Of a stretch of 64,000 nt of DNA, positions 9,753 through 17,561 are shown piece after piece. Each line of letters opens with the position of its first letter. The stretch's first letter is position 1. This stretch comes from Myxococcus stipitatus (GTDB lineage: Bacteria > Myxococcota > Myxococcia > Myxococcales > Myxococcaceae), in assembly GCF_038561935.1 (NCBI RefSeq), contig NZ_CP102770.1, positions 434,001-498,000 of the forward strand, given 5' to 3'. The translations under genes and the position numbers were made by a program. The notes beneath the pieces were generated by a model, which saw nothing but the letters and a program-made list of their open reading frames with translations, was not told the DNA's origin and made no database searches.

Positions 9753-9777
9753 CGCTGCCGACTGGGACTCGGCGGCG
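9753..9777 (+). other. Stem-loop in spacer between paralogues 2 and 3
   Basis: Counterpart of the previous stem-loop: 9753-9761 pairs with 9769-9777 around the identical loop CTGGGAC. One C of the first copy is T here, giving a G-U wobble, so pairing is kept despite the substitution. No equivalent is visible before copy 1 or after copy 3. Confidence 0.5.
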
Positions 9778-9801
9778 CCGAAGTAGAGGGGGACGAGAGC
9801 C

Positions 9802-10749
9802 ATGCGTATATGGATTAGAACCGACTACTCCAGCGCCAGCGGTCCGACGCTGGACGCCTGTGCGTTCCTCGGTCAGCGCTACGACGAAGAGCGGGGCTAC
9901 AAGCCCTTCGAGGGTGAGTGTTGGGTGATGAGTCTGCGCCCCAAGGTGAGGACGCGGCTGACGGCGATGCACCACCTGGGAAGCACGGGGTGGCTCAGTC
10001 GGCTCTGGCGCTCACCCAAGGGCGCGGTGTTCGTCAGCAGCATCACGGACGCCAAGGTGCTCTACCACCCGGACCTCCACGGTGACCCGAAGCACCCGTT
10101 CGAGAGCACGAAGCTGAGCGCACCCCTCAATGGCGTGTGGGGCCTGGATGACGACTTCGTGCTGACGTGGGGCTCCACGTACGAGAGGACGAATCACGTC
10201 TTCCGATACAACGGCAAGAAGTGGAAGCAGCTGCCCGCGCCGAGGTTCGCGGTGCGCGCGATGCACGGCCTGGCTCCAGACTTCATCTATGCGGTGGGCG
10301 TCGGCGGAGGCATCGCGCGGTGGAACGGCAAGGTCTGGAGGCACTTCCGCTCCCCCACGAACGAGGTGCTCAACAGCGTCTTCGTGGCGGCTGAAGACGA
10401 GCTGTATGCCACCGGTGGTTCTGGCTCGCTGCTGGCCGGCAATCGACGCAGGTGGGACTCGATGGCGGAAGGGCCCGTGCCTGGAATGCCCCTGCTGGGC
10501 GTGGCCAAATGGAAGAAGAAGCTCTGGGTCGCCGGGGGCCGGTTCGGGCTCTTCAAGTGGATGGAGAACCAGAACACGCTCAAGTGCATCAAGCCCAACC
10601 TCCGAGCCGTGGACTTCGACGCCCGTCAAGACCTGCTCATCTGTTGCGACGACGCTGTCGCGGCGACCGCGGATGGCAAGACGTTCGTCGCCGGCGGACG
10701 AGACGCCCTCATGAAGTTCCGCAAGGGCAAGAAGCTCGCGCGCTTCTGA
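9802..10749 (+). CDS. Beta-propeller-like protein, candidate immunity protein, copy 3 (315 aa)
   Basis: Third tandem paralogue, again exactly 1008 bp after the previous start, and the most diverged (roughly 70-75% identical to copies 1 and 2 by eye, no gaps). The N-terminus (MRIWIRTDYSSASGPTLDAC) and the segment SLLAGNRRRWDSMAEGPVPG differ most; the C-terminus is more basic (KFRKGKKLARF). The propeller core is retained. Divergence with strict length conservation fits specialisation, for example against effector variants, but no cognate pairing can be read from the sequence. Confidence 0.75.
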   Translation: MRIWIRTDYSSASGPTLDACAFLGQRYDEERGYKPFEGECWVMSLRPKVRTRLTAMHHLGSTGWLSRLWRSPKGAVFVSSITDAKVLYHPDLHGDPKHPFESTKLSAPLNGVWGLDDDFVLTWGSTYERTNHVFRYNGKKWKQLPAPRFAVRAMHGLAPDFIYAVGVGGGIARWNGKVWRHFRSPTNEVLNSVFVAAEDELYATGGSGSLLAGNRRRWDSMAEGPVPGMPLLGVAKWKKKLWVAGGRFGLFKWMENQNTLKCIKPNLRAVDFDARQDLLICCDDAVAATADGKTFVAGGRDALMKFRKGKKLARF

Positions 10750-10829
10750 CCCACCCCCCGGTATTGACCCTTTCCACCCCCACCAGGAGACTCCCAGGTG
10801 GGCCACGCACACCTCTCCAGGAATCCGCC

Positions 10830-11315
10830 ATGAAGCCAGCCCGGCAGCGCTCGAGACGACCCTCGGTGAAGCGTTCCCCTCCGGCCCCCGCCGCACAGGC
10901 GCAGCCCGTGCTCGACGGGGCCGTGCGACTCGCGACGGTGCTCGCCGAGGAACCGCAGGGCTGGCGTGTGCGGCTCGGCACTCGCGAGCTCGTCCTCGCG
11001 CTGGATGCCTCGGTGGACCCCGCGCTGATGCGTGAGGCCCTCGAGGACGGCGCGCGAGTGCTCGTGGAGGCCTCCCCGACTCCCGTGGTGGTCGGCGTGG
11101 TGCAGACCTCCCGCGCGCTGCGCGTGGACCGCCAGGGCCGCGTCGACGCGCAGGTGGAGCGCTTCGAACTCCAGGCACGCCAGGGCGCCACGGTGAAGAC
11201 CTCCGGGGCCTTCGTGCAGGTGAAGGGCTCGGACGTGGAGCTCTATGGCACGCGCATCCTCACGCGCGCTCGGGAAGTGGCGAAGATTCTCGCGCGGATG
11301 ATCAACCTGAACTGA
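10830..11315 (+). CDS. Small VgrG-associated protein, possibly DUF6484 type (161 aa)
   Basis: ATG at 10830 follows AGGAATCCGCC. After a basic, Pro-rich N-terminus (about 1-28) comes a compact beta-rich domain: VRLATVLAEEPQGWRVRLG, then DGARVLVEASPTPVVVGVVQ, then LQARQGATVKTSGAFVQVKG resembling a gp5-type beta-repeat, and a C-terminal helix (TRAREVAKILARMINLN). This resembles small T6SS accessory proteins annotated as DUF6484 that sit next to vgrG genes; I am not certain of the family. It is encoded 7 bp before the PAAR-like gene and may help mount the spike or effector. Probably cytoplasmic before export. Confidence 0.6.
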   Translation: MKPARQRSRRPSVKRSPPAPAAQAQPVLDGAVRLATVLAEEPQGWRVRLGTRELVLALDASVDPALMREALEDGARVLVEASPTPVVVGVVQTSRALRVDRQGRVDAQVERFELQARQGATVKTSGAFVQVKGSDVELYGTRILTRAREVAKILARMINLN

Positions 11316-11322
11316 GGCGACC

Positions 11323-11727
11323 ATGTCCCTGACGACGAGCGGCATGTCCGCCGGCACCAGCAAGCAGAAGCTCAACTTCGTCCCCATGGCGCCCAACGTG
11401 TGCCTGGTCCCCGCGCCGCCTCCGCCCGCGGGCCCGCAGGGCATCCCCGTGCCGTTCCCCATCACCACGGACACCGGCAGCATCAAGAAGCCGGTGCCGA
11501 AGGTGAAGCACAAGGGCGGCAAGGTGCCCAACACGGACTCGTCCTTCAGCGGCATCAAGGGCAATGAGGCCGGGGTGGGTCAGCTGCCGCCCTCGACGCC
11601 CAAGAAGGACATCGTCACTGGCGTGAACATGAAGAAGGGGTCCGCCATGGTGGGCTGTCCCAATTGTCAAGTCGGTGGCAAGAGCTTCCTGATGACGGGA
11701 AGCCCCGGCTTCGGCAACCACGGCTGA
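11323..11727 (+). CDS. PAAR-like DUF4150 protein, T6SS spike tip (134 aa)
   Basis: The protein has the DUF4150/PAAR-like layout: a Pro-rich start (NVCLVPAPPPPAGPQGIPVPFPI), a Gly/Lys turn region (KVKHKGGKVPNTDSSFSGIKGNEAG) and a terminal CPNCQVGGKSFLMTGSPGFGNHG carrying a Cys pair and His. PAAR-like proteins form the sharp cone on the VgrG trimer, bind metal through Cys/His and recruit effectors. The gene lies between the small VgrG-linked gene (7 bp upstream) and the DUF3396 gene (12 bp downstream). It has no toxin extension, so it is a tip only. Confidence 0.85.
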   Translation: MSLTTSGMSAGTSKQKLNFVPMAPNVCLVPAPPPPAGPQGIPVPFPITTDTGSIKKPVPKVKHKGGKVPNTDSSFSGIKGNEAGVGQLPPSTPKKDIVTGVNMKKGSAMVGCPNCQVGGKSFLMTGSPGFGNHG

Positions 11728-11739
11728 CCGTCCCTCGCC

Positions 11740-12669
11740 ATGTCCGAGCCCCTCCTCTCCGCACTCAGCCACGTCGACACCGGGGATGCCGTCATCCGCG
11801 CGGAGCTCGGGCTGACCGCCTATCTCGCGGAGCCGGAGTTCTGGGCGCGCGAGGGCGCGCAGCGCGCGCTGGACCTGATGTTGGACCTGCCCACGGCGGA
11901 CCTGCTCCGCTACTACACGACGTCCGTGATGACCGAATGGGACGACGTCGGTCCACGCATGTTGAAGTCCCTGCGCGACGGGCTGACCTCGCGGGCGCTG
12001 TTGGTGGAGAAGCCTCGGCACCTCTTCTTCTTCCGGCTGGCGGACGAGCCCAATTGTCCCTCGGTGGGCTTCTCGTACACGGAGATAGACCCGAGGCGGG
12101 CGACCCGCGCGGCGGTGCTGGAGCTCACGCTGCCCCAGGGTCACACGCCCGAGGACCTGCAAGCGCTCGCCGTCGCGCTCACGGAGCTGGGCCCGGTGTA
12201 CTCGCTGGTCGGCGGCTACACGGCGCGCTGGAACATGCTGTATCCGAAGCTGGCCTTCAGTGAGTTCTACCTGTGGGCCCAGCGCTACCTCGGGCTCGAC
12301 ATCCAGGACGCGGAGGAGTTCGCGCCCTTCGCCCCCGTGGGGCTGCCCGGGAGCAACTGGCTGACGTACCTCGGCGAGCCCTTGGCGAAGCAGCTCGAGG
12401 TGGACCTCGCCGCGCTGGAGCGCACCGCCTGGAAGCCGCCCGTGGAGACCTTGCCCGTGCGCTCCGGGCTGATGCTGCGCGCTGGCGCGAGGCCCACGAT
12501 GGGGGACCTCAACCGCTTCGCCTATCCAGAGGCCTACGCGGAGGTGGCGCGGACGCTCGAGCCGTACTTCGCGGCGGAGCTCCCCGAGTTCTGGGGGCCG
12601 TTCACGGACAAGCAGCACACGGGGGCCTGGCTGCGGCGGCTCGCGGTCGCGAAGGACTGGTCGGCCTGA
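11740..12669 (+). CDS. DUF3396 (type VI immunity family) protein (309 aa)
   Basis: The sequence matches the DUF3396 family, described as type VI immunity proteins linked to VRR-NUC effectors: LVEKPRHLFFFRLADEP, GFSYTEIDPRRATRAAVLELTLP, and the conserved GPVYSLVGGYTARWN with a nearby RYLGLDI. There is no signal peptide, so it would act in the cytoplasm, fitting protection from a nuclease. No obvious VRR-NUC effector is visible in the window. Its partner may be upstream of base 1, may be the protein at 6433, or the protein may have another role, since DUF3396 genes are often kept with PAAR-like/DUF2169 modules. Confidence 0.8.
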   Translation: MSEPLLSALSHVDTGDAVIRAELGLTAYLAEPEFWAREGAQRALDLMLDLPTADLLRYYTTSVMTEWDDVGPRMLKSLRDGLTSRALLVEKPRHLFFFRLADEPNCPSVGFSYTEIDPRRATRAAVLELTLPQGHTPEDLQALAVALTELGPVYSLVGGYTARWNMLYPKLAFSEFYLWAQRYLGLDIQDAEEFAPFAPVGLPGSNWLTYLGEPLAKQLEVDLAALERTAWKPPVETLPVRSGLMLRAGARPTMGDLNRFAYPEAYAEVARTLEPYFAAELPEFWGPFTDKQHTGAWLRRLAVAKDWSA

Positions 12670-12697
12670 GGTGGGGCCTCGGGCGGCAGGAGGGGGA

Positions 12698-14704
12698 ATG
12701 GCGAAGAAGGGACCCGCGAAGGCGGAGGCATCACGGAGTCTGGACCTGTCGCGGGCTCGGGCCTTGTTGGACGGGGTGCTCGTGGGCCTTCGTGACGTGA
12801 AGGACCCCGCGGTGCCGCTGCGGGCCCTGGAGCGACACCTGACGGCCTCGCTGGGGGCGCTGTACCGCGCGCTCGCGGCCCAGGGCGATTCGGACGCGTT
12901 CACGCGCCACACGGAGACCGCGCGCGTCCGGGCCGAGGATGCGCTCCGGTCGCTGCGGTCCGCTCGAAGCAAGGATGCCGTGGTCCGTGGGCACGTCTCC
13001 GCGGTGGACGAGGTGGTGCGTGGCTGGCGCGACGCGGTGATTCGCACTCCGCTCGAGTCCGTGAGGTTGCCTCGGCCCGATGCCGGCGTCGTCCTCCGGG
13101 CCCAGGGCGAGGTGCCCACGCTCGTCGAGCTGGCGCGCGAGCCGCTGTGGCCCGCCATCGTCCTCCAGTGGGAGGAGCCGCCGGACATGGTGCTCCCGCA
13201 GGTGGGGGCGTCTCCCCCGGAGCTGCCCGAGGGCAAGCCCGTCACGCTGGCGTCTCTCGACGCGCTGCTCGCCCAGGCGAAGCAGCAAGCCCGTGCGTTG
13301 GCGGCTCCCGCGAAGCCGTCGCGGAAGAAGCGGACCGCCGCCGCGAAGTCCCAGCCTCCGGTGGAGCCGGAGGACGTGGAGCGGGAGCAGTTCGGCGAGA
13401 CGCTGCGGCGAGAGGACGTGGAGCTCGCGCGGGCCCGGTCCTTCTTCGAGGACGTGGCGATGATGAGCCTCATGCGCCAGCCGGACGAGGGGGACTTGTG
13501 GAGTGAGCTGCGCCCGGTGGAGGACCGGCTGCTGGCGCGAGTGGATGGCATCCTGGGGTGTGGCACCTGGGTGTTGCCCGAGCTCGTGAAGCTCCTCGAT
13601 GAGCGGCCCCTGCCGGACCCCGAGATGACGTGGGGCGTGTTGTTCCTGCACGGGTGCCTGGCGGGGGACGATGCGCTGCACCAGGTGGAGCGCCTGCTGC
13701 GCACGGTGGGGCTCGAGGAGCCCGCGGTGTTCGACGCCGCCTCCGACGCGCTCACCTTCGTGCCTCATCCTGGAACCGAGGGACTGCTGCGCCGGTGGCT
13801 GAAGGAGCCGGGCCTCGCGCGTCAGTGGGCGGTGCGGACGCTGGGGCGTCGGGGCGAGCTGGAGGGACGGGAGGCGTTGGGGCTCGTGTGGGGTGACTCA
13901 CCGGAGCTGGTGTTGGAAGGGGCTCGGGCCCTGCCGCGGGCGCGCGGGGAGCTGGACCTGCGCGAGACGGCGCGGCTGCTGCGCGATGAGCGGGAAGAGG
14001 TGGTGGCGGCGGCCATCGAGGCGCTCCTGCTGCGTCGCTCGGCGTCGGGGCTTCAGCACGCGCACGCGCTGCTGGCCGAGGGGCGCGGTGCCTTCGCCAA
14101 CGCGGCGCTGTGGACGGCGGTGGGCGGCGGCGTCGAGGCGCGGAAGGACTTCGAGGCGGCCTTGGCGAGCACGCCGGTGTCTCCCGTCGTGGTGGAGGCG
14201 CTCGGTTGGTATGGCAGCCTGGCGTTCGTGGACGTCCTGCTCGCGCGGCTGCGTGCGGGAAAGAAGGACGCGGTGGGGGCGCTCCAGCGGCTCACGGGGG
14301 CCTCGCTCACGGACGACGAGCCCGAGCCCGAGTACGAGAAGGGCGAGGAGCCCTTCACGGGTGGCTTCTCGCCGCCTCCGTTGGAGCTGGAGCTGTCGGT
14401 GGACGCGAAGGTGTGGACCGCCTGGTGGGAGAAGCACCGGGGGCGGGCCTCGCTGGCGAAGCGCTATCGCTGGGGCCACCTGTGGTCCCCGCAGGACAAC
14501 CTGTGGGAGCTGGAGCACGCCTTCGCGAGCATGCGTGAGCGTCGGCTCGCGTGGCATGAGCTGGTGGCGCGCACGGGTGCCACCCATCCCTTCGACCCTC
14601 GAGACTTCGTCGCCCGGCAACAGGCGGCGGTCACCCGGTGGCGCGAGTCACCGGAGGCGCGGCAGGTGGCTGCTGGCGCCTGGCCCCTCAACCTCACGCG
14701 GTGA
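12698..14704 (+). CDS. HEAT-like TIGR02270-type T6SS accessory protein, extended (668 aa)
   Basis: ATG at 12698 follows AGGAGGGGGA; an in-frame GTG at 12671 is less well placed. The N-terminal 190 residues are helical, ending in a basic Ala/Lys linker (KPSRKKRTAAAKSQ). Residues about 240-668 resemble the TIGR02270 family: helical HEAT-like repeats such as FVPHPGTEGLLRRWLKEPG and ALLLRRSASGLQHAHALL, then GFSPPPLELELSVDAKVWTAWW and YRWGHLWSPQDNLWELEHA. Such proteins are encoded beside DUF2169 genes in T6SS islands; their role, perhaps as scaffold or chaperone, is unknown. This one looks longer than the usual family size. No signal peptide. Confidence 0.75.
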   Translation: MAKKGPAKAEASRSLDLSRARALLDGVLVGLRDVKDPAVPLRALERHLTASLGALYRALAAQGDSDAFTRHTETARVRAEDALRSLRSARSKDAVVRGHVSAVDEVVRGWRDAVIRTPLESVRLPRPDAGVVLRAQGEVPTLVELAREPLWPAIVLQWEEPPDMVLPQVGASPPELPEGKPVTLASLDALLAQAKQQARALAAPAKPSRKKRTAAAKSQPPVEPEDVEREQFGETLRREDVELARARSFFEDVAMMSLMRQPDEGDLWSELRPVEDRLLARVDGILGCGTWVLPELVKLLDERPLPDPEMTWGVLFLHGCLAGDDALHQVERLLRTVGLEEPAVFDAASDALTFVPHPGTEGLLRRWLKEPGLARQWAVRTLGRRGELEGREALGLVWGDSPELVLEGARALPRARGELDLRETARLLRDEREEVVAAAIEALLLRRSASGLQHAHALLAEGRGAFANAALWTAVGGGVEARKDFEAALASTPVSPVVVEALGWYGSLAFVDVLLARLRAGKKDAVGALQRLTGASLTDDEPEPEYEKGEEPFTGGFSPPPLELELSVDAKVWTAWWEKHRGRASLAKRYRWGHLWSPQDNLWELEHAFASMRERRLAWHELVARTGATHPFDPRDFVARQQAAVTRWRESPEARQVAAGAWPLNLTR

Positions 14705-14710
14705 GCCGAG

Positions 14711-15727
14711 ATGTCCCTCCCTGAGCTCAACACCCGCACGCCCGCGACCGTCCAGCTCCTTCCCCAGTTCGGGATGGACGGAGCGCCTTGCATCGTCGTG
14801 GTCATCAAGCAGCGTTTCTCCGTCGTCCGGGTCGGGCACGTGCGGCGCGAAAGCGGAGCCCGGGTGCGGCTGGTGGATGAGCTGTGGGAGCCGGATGCGG
14901 AGGAGAGCAGCATCCGTCGCCCCTCGGACACGGGCCTGTGCAAGCCGAGCACGGACGTGGTGGTGTCCGGCAGCGCCATGGCCGTCCGGCGGGAGCTGGT
15001 GAAGGAGCTGGATGTCTCGGTGCGCGTCGGCCCGGTGAGCAAGCGGCTCAAGGTGTTCGGCACGCGGGTCTGGTATCCCGGAGTGATTGGCCTGTCGCTC
15101 ACTTCGCCGCAGCCCTTCCAGGAGGTGCAGCTGCGGTGGGAGTACGCATATGGCGGCATGGACACGAGCAACCCCCAGCGCCTGGCGCATGAGCCGAGAA
15201 ATCCGCTGGGGCGCGGTGTGGCCGCGGACTCGGACACGCTGAAGCACAAGCAGGCCCCGCAGATTGAGGACCCCTCCGACCTCATCTCGTCGTCGCGCTC
15301 GCGTCCGGTGCCCGCGGGCGTGGGCGCCATCGGCCCTCAGTTCGAGCCGCGCCTGCGTTACGCGGGGACCTACGATGACCGCTGGCAGAAGGAGCGCATG
15401 CCGCTGCCGCCGCTGGACTTCGATGCGCGCTTCCTCAACGTCGCCGCGCCAGGGCTCATCTGTCCGTCGTACCTGCGTGGTGGAGAGCTGGTGGAGGTGG
15501 AGGGGATGAGCGCGCAGGGGCAGGTCGCCTTCGAGCTGCCGAAGCTCGCCTTCGGCGTGGTGGCCGCGCTGCCGCGAGGCGAGGTGGAGCATCGGCCCGT
15601 GCTGGACACGGTGTTGCTCGAGCCCAACGAGCGGGCCTTCGAGCTCACGTGGCGCTCCGTCGTCCCCGTGCCGAAGCGGGCCCAGGAACTCGCGGCCATC
15701 AACGTCTTCGAGAAGGCGTGGGTCTGA
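14711..15727 (+). CDS. DUF2169 family T6SS accessory protein (338 aa)
   Basis: Typical DUF2169 features: an N-terminal VVVIKQRFSV beta-strand block, SDTGLCKPSTDVVVSGSA, then RVWYPGVIGLSLTSPQPFQEVQLRWEYAYGG and the internal GVGAIGPQFEPRLRYAGTYDDRWQKER with PPLDFDARFLNVAAPGL. DUF2169 proteins accompany PAAR/DUF4150 and VgrG genes and are thought to be adaptors or chaperones for effector loading. It starts 6 bp after the HEAT-like gene, and its stop codon shares a base with the next start codon (TGATG), indicating translational coupling to the ketosynthase-like gene. Cytoplasmic. Confidence 0.88.
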   Translation: MSLPELNTRTPATVQLLPQFGMDGAPCIVVVIKQRFSVVRVGHVRRESGARVRLVDELWEPDAEESSIRRPSDTGLCKPSTDVVVSGSAMAVRRELVKELDVSVRVGPVSKRLKVFGTRVWYPGVIGLSLTSPQPFQEVQLRWEYAYGGMDTSNPQRLAHEPRNPLGRGVAADSDTLKHKQAPQIEDPSDLISSSRSRPVPAGVGAIGPQFEPRLRYAGTYDDRWQKERMPLPPLDFDARFLNVAAPGLICPSYLRGGELVEVEGMSAQGQVAFELPKLAFGVVAALPRGEVEHRPVLDTVLLEPNERAFELTWRSVVPVPKRAQELAAINVFEKAWV

Positions 15728-16848
15728 TGACGACGCGCTCACCCATGTCGTGGAATGCGAAGGGCAGCGAAGTGGGGCCGTGCGCGATGGGGGCCTTCAA
15801 CGGGCTCGCCTTCGACGCGCATCAGACGTGGGCCTTCTGGCGAGCGGAGGCGGTGGGCGTGACGGAGGGCCCGTTCCGCTGCGCCAACGGGACCCGCGCC
15901 ACGATGATTTCCGCTCGCACGCTGTCGCCCCGGCTGTGGGGCGTGGAGCGGATGGTGGCGCTGGTGGACGGGGCGCTCGCGGAGCTGACGACTCCGTTGG
16001 CGGGCTTCCGAGGGGACGCGCGGCTGGGGCTGTGGCTGGGCTTGCCGGAGCGGTACGGGGCCGAGGCCTCCAAGGCACGAGGCGCCGAGCGCCGGCGACT
16101 GGAAGGCCACGTGAAGCAGTGGTGCGCGCGGAACGCGGGAGACGCCCCGGTCATCGGCGTGCCGCGAGGCCATGCCTCGCTCGCGTTCGCGCTGGCCGAG
16201 GCGTGCGCGGAGGTGGCCGCGGGTCAGCTGGAGGCGGCCATCGTCGGCGGCGTGGACACGTACCACGCGCCCGAGGTGATGGATGAGCTGATGGAGCAGG
16301 CCCGGCTGTTCGACGGGGAGAACGTCGACTCGCTGATTCCAGGCGAGGGCGCGGCGTTCCTGCTCATCACCCGCGCGCGCACGGCGAAGAGCGCCGGGCT
16401 GTCGCTGATGGCTCGCGTGGAGTCCGTGGGCATGGCCCAGGAGTCGGGCTCCCTCTTCTCCGAGACACCCTGCACGGGGATGGGGTTGACGCAGGCGATG
16501 CGCGCGGCGACCGCGCTTCAGAGCGCCGCGGGGCAGCGGCTGGAGTGGCTCCTCGGGGATGTGAACAACGAGCCCCACCGCATCGAGGAGTTCCAGCTGG
16601 CGCTCCCTCGGGCGATGGCGCCTGGAGGCATGGCGGGAGGGAAGGACTACCGGCCGGTCGCGGTGGAGGACCTGCCCATCGACCTCCTCCCGCTGCGCTT
16701 CGGAGACCTGGGGGCGGCCACGTTGCCCACGGCGGCGGTGCTCGCGTCACAGGCCTTCCTCCGAGGCGCCCCGGCCGCGACGAACTGTCTGTGTGTGGGC
16801 AGCTCCGTGGGGCCCGACAGAGGGGCCGTGCTGCTCCGCGCGGAGTAG
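15727..16848 (+). CDS. Ketosynthase-fold protein lacking the catalytic Cys, T6SS-linked (373 aa)
   Basis: The fold resembles 3-oxoacyl-ACP synthases (GQLEAAIVGGVDTYHAPEVMDEL, GEGAAFLLITRA, CVGSSVGPDRGAVLLRAE). Aligning GQ...VGG to the KAS motif puts His149 (RGHASLAFA) where the nucleophilic Cys should be, and the two His-containing motifs are replaced (LGDVNNEPHR and SSVGPDRG). Condensing activity is therefore unlikely. It is translationally coupled to the DUF2169 gene. Comparable ketosynthase-like genes occur beside DUF2169 genes in T6SS islands; the role may be a structural adaptor. It ends the operon. Confidence 0.75.
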   Translation: MTTRSPMSWNAKGSEVGPCAMGAFNGLAFDAHQTWAFWRAEAVGVTEGPFRCANGTRATMISARTLSPRLWGVERMVALVDGALAELTTPLAGFRGDARLGLWLGLPERYGAEASKARGAERRRLEGHVKQWCARNAGDAPVIGVPRGHASLAFALAEACAEVAAGQLEAAIVGGVDTYHAPEVMDELMEQARLFDGENVDSLIPGEGAAFLLITRARTAKSAGLSLMARVESVGMAQESGSLFSETPCTGMGLTQAMRAATALQSAAGQRLEWLLGDVNNEPHRIEEFQLALPRAMAPGGMAGGKDYRPVAVEDLPIDLLPLRFGDLGAATLPTAAVLASQAFLRGAPAATNCLCVGSSVGPDRGAVLLRAE

Positions 16849-16891
16849 GGCAGCGGTGGGGAAGCGAGCAGACATCGGCCCACCGGGCTGG

Positions 16892-16903
16892 TGCCTCGAG
16901 GCA
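16892..16903. promoter_or_regulatory. 12-bp palindrome after the T6SS operon
   Basis: TGCCTCGAGGCA is a perfect 12-bp palindrome, 44 bp after the ketosynthase-like stop and about 110 bp before the next start. It could be an operator for the secreted-protein gene or the core of a small hairpin ending the operon. Nothing else distinguishes the 167-bp spacer. Confidence 0.3.
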
Positions 16904-17015
16904 GGTGCGGTAGGTTGGCTCCTTGGCATCGAGTCGTGGGCCTCGGCTGTCCACGCGATATGCGATGTGCAGAGTGTCGTTGGTGCACGGGAGTCGAACG
17001 AAAGGAGCCTTCCTC

Positions 17016-17549
17016 ATGAAGCGCTATCTGAGGGGTGTGCTGGCCGCGGCGGTGTTGCTGGGCGCGGGGGCCGCGGTGTCCGAGCCCAAGCAGGACGCCA
17101 TCAACCTGCGAATCGCGCGGGAGCAATACAACCTGAGGATGACGCCCGACAGCGTGACGGGGCAGGACTTCCAGGTGTCGCGGCTGAAGAACGGGCTGCG
17201 CGGGCGGACCTGGACGGGGGTCGTCGACGTGACGTTCAAGAACGGCACGGTGAAGGGGGCGCTCGCTGGCGCGGTGGTGAACCTGGACGTGAGGCGTGAA
17301 GGAGACACGCTGGTGGCGGAGGGCGGCTTTGGTGGGCGGCCCGCCAACGTGAAGATGACCCCGGACGAGGTGACGGTCTACGTGCGCGACTGCACGTACC
17401 GGCTGAAGGCCCGAGAGCCCGGGCGCTCCTATGCGGGCAAGCGCAGCTGTGACACGTCGCTGGTGCCCGAGTCGGAGCTGTGGCTGCCCGACGAGTTCCT
17501 GGCGGCGAGCCCCGAGGAGAAGGCCACCCTGCTGCTCCTGGCGCTGTAA
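17016..17549 (+). CDS. Secreted protein of unknown function (177 aa)
   Basis: ATG at 17016 has AAAGGAG at 17001. A signal peptide (about 1-22, RYLRGVLAAAVLLGAGAAVSE) precedes a beta-rich domain with alternating strand patterns (TGVVDVTFKNGTVKGALAGAVVNLDV, LVAEGGFGGRPANVKM) and two Cys (CTYRLK and KRSCDTS) that may pair outside the cytoplasm. The C-terminus, WLPDEFLAASPEEKATLLLLAL, looks helical. I do not recognise the family. It ends 12 bp from the convergent histidine kinase gene. The product is probably periplasmic or secreted. Confidence 0.75.
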   Translation: MKRYLRGVLAAAVLLGAGAAVSEPKQDAINLRIAREQYNLRMTPDSVTGQDFQVSRLKNGLRGRTWTGVVDVTFKNGTVKGALAGAVVNLDVRREGDTLVAEGGFGGRPANVKMTPDEVTVYVRDCTYRLKAREPGRSYAGKRSCDTSLVPESELWLPDEFLAASPEEKATLLLLAL

Positions 17550-17561
17550 CCGGGCCGTCGC

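Larger units (their letters stand above)
7786..10749 (+). repeat. Tandem triplication, 1008-bp unit
   Basis: Three direct repeats of a gene (948 bp with stop) plus 60-bp spacer. The start codons are at 7786, 8794 and 9802, so the period is exactly 1008 bp in both intervals. The spacers are recognisably homologous, including CGACTGGGACTCGGCGGCGCC, which points to unequal crossing-over or duplication of a gene-plus-spacer unit followed by substitution without indels. Confidence 0.9.
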
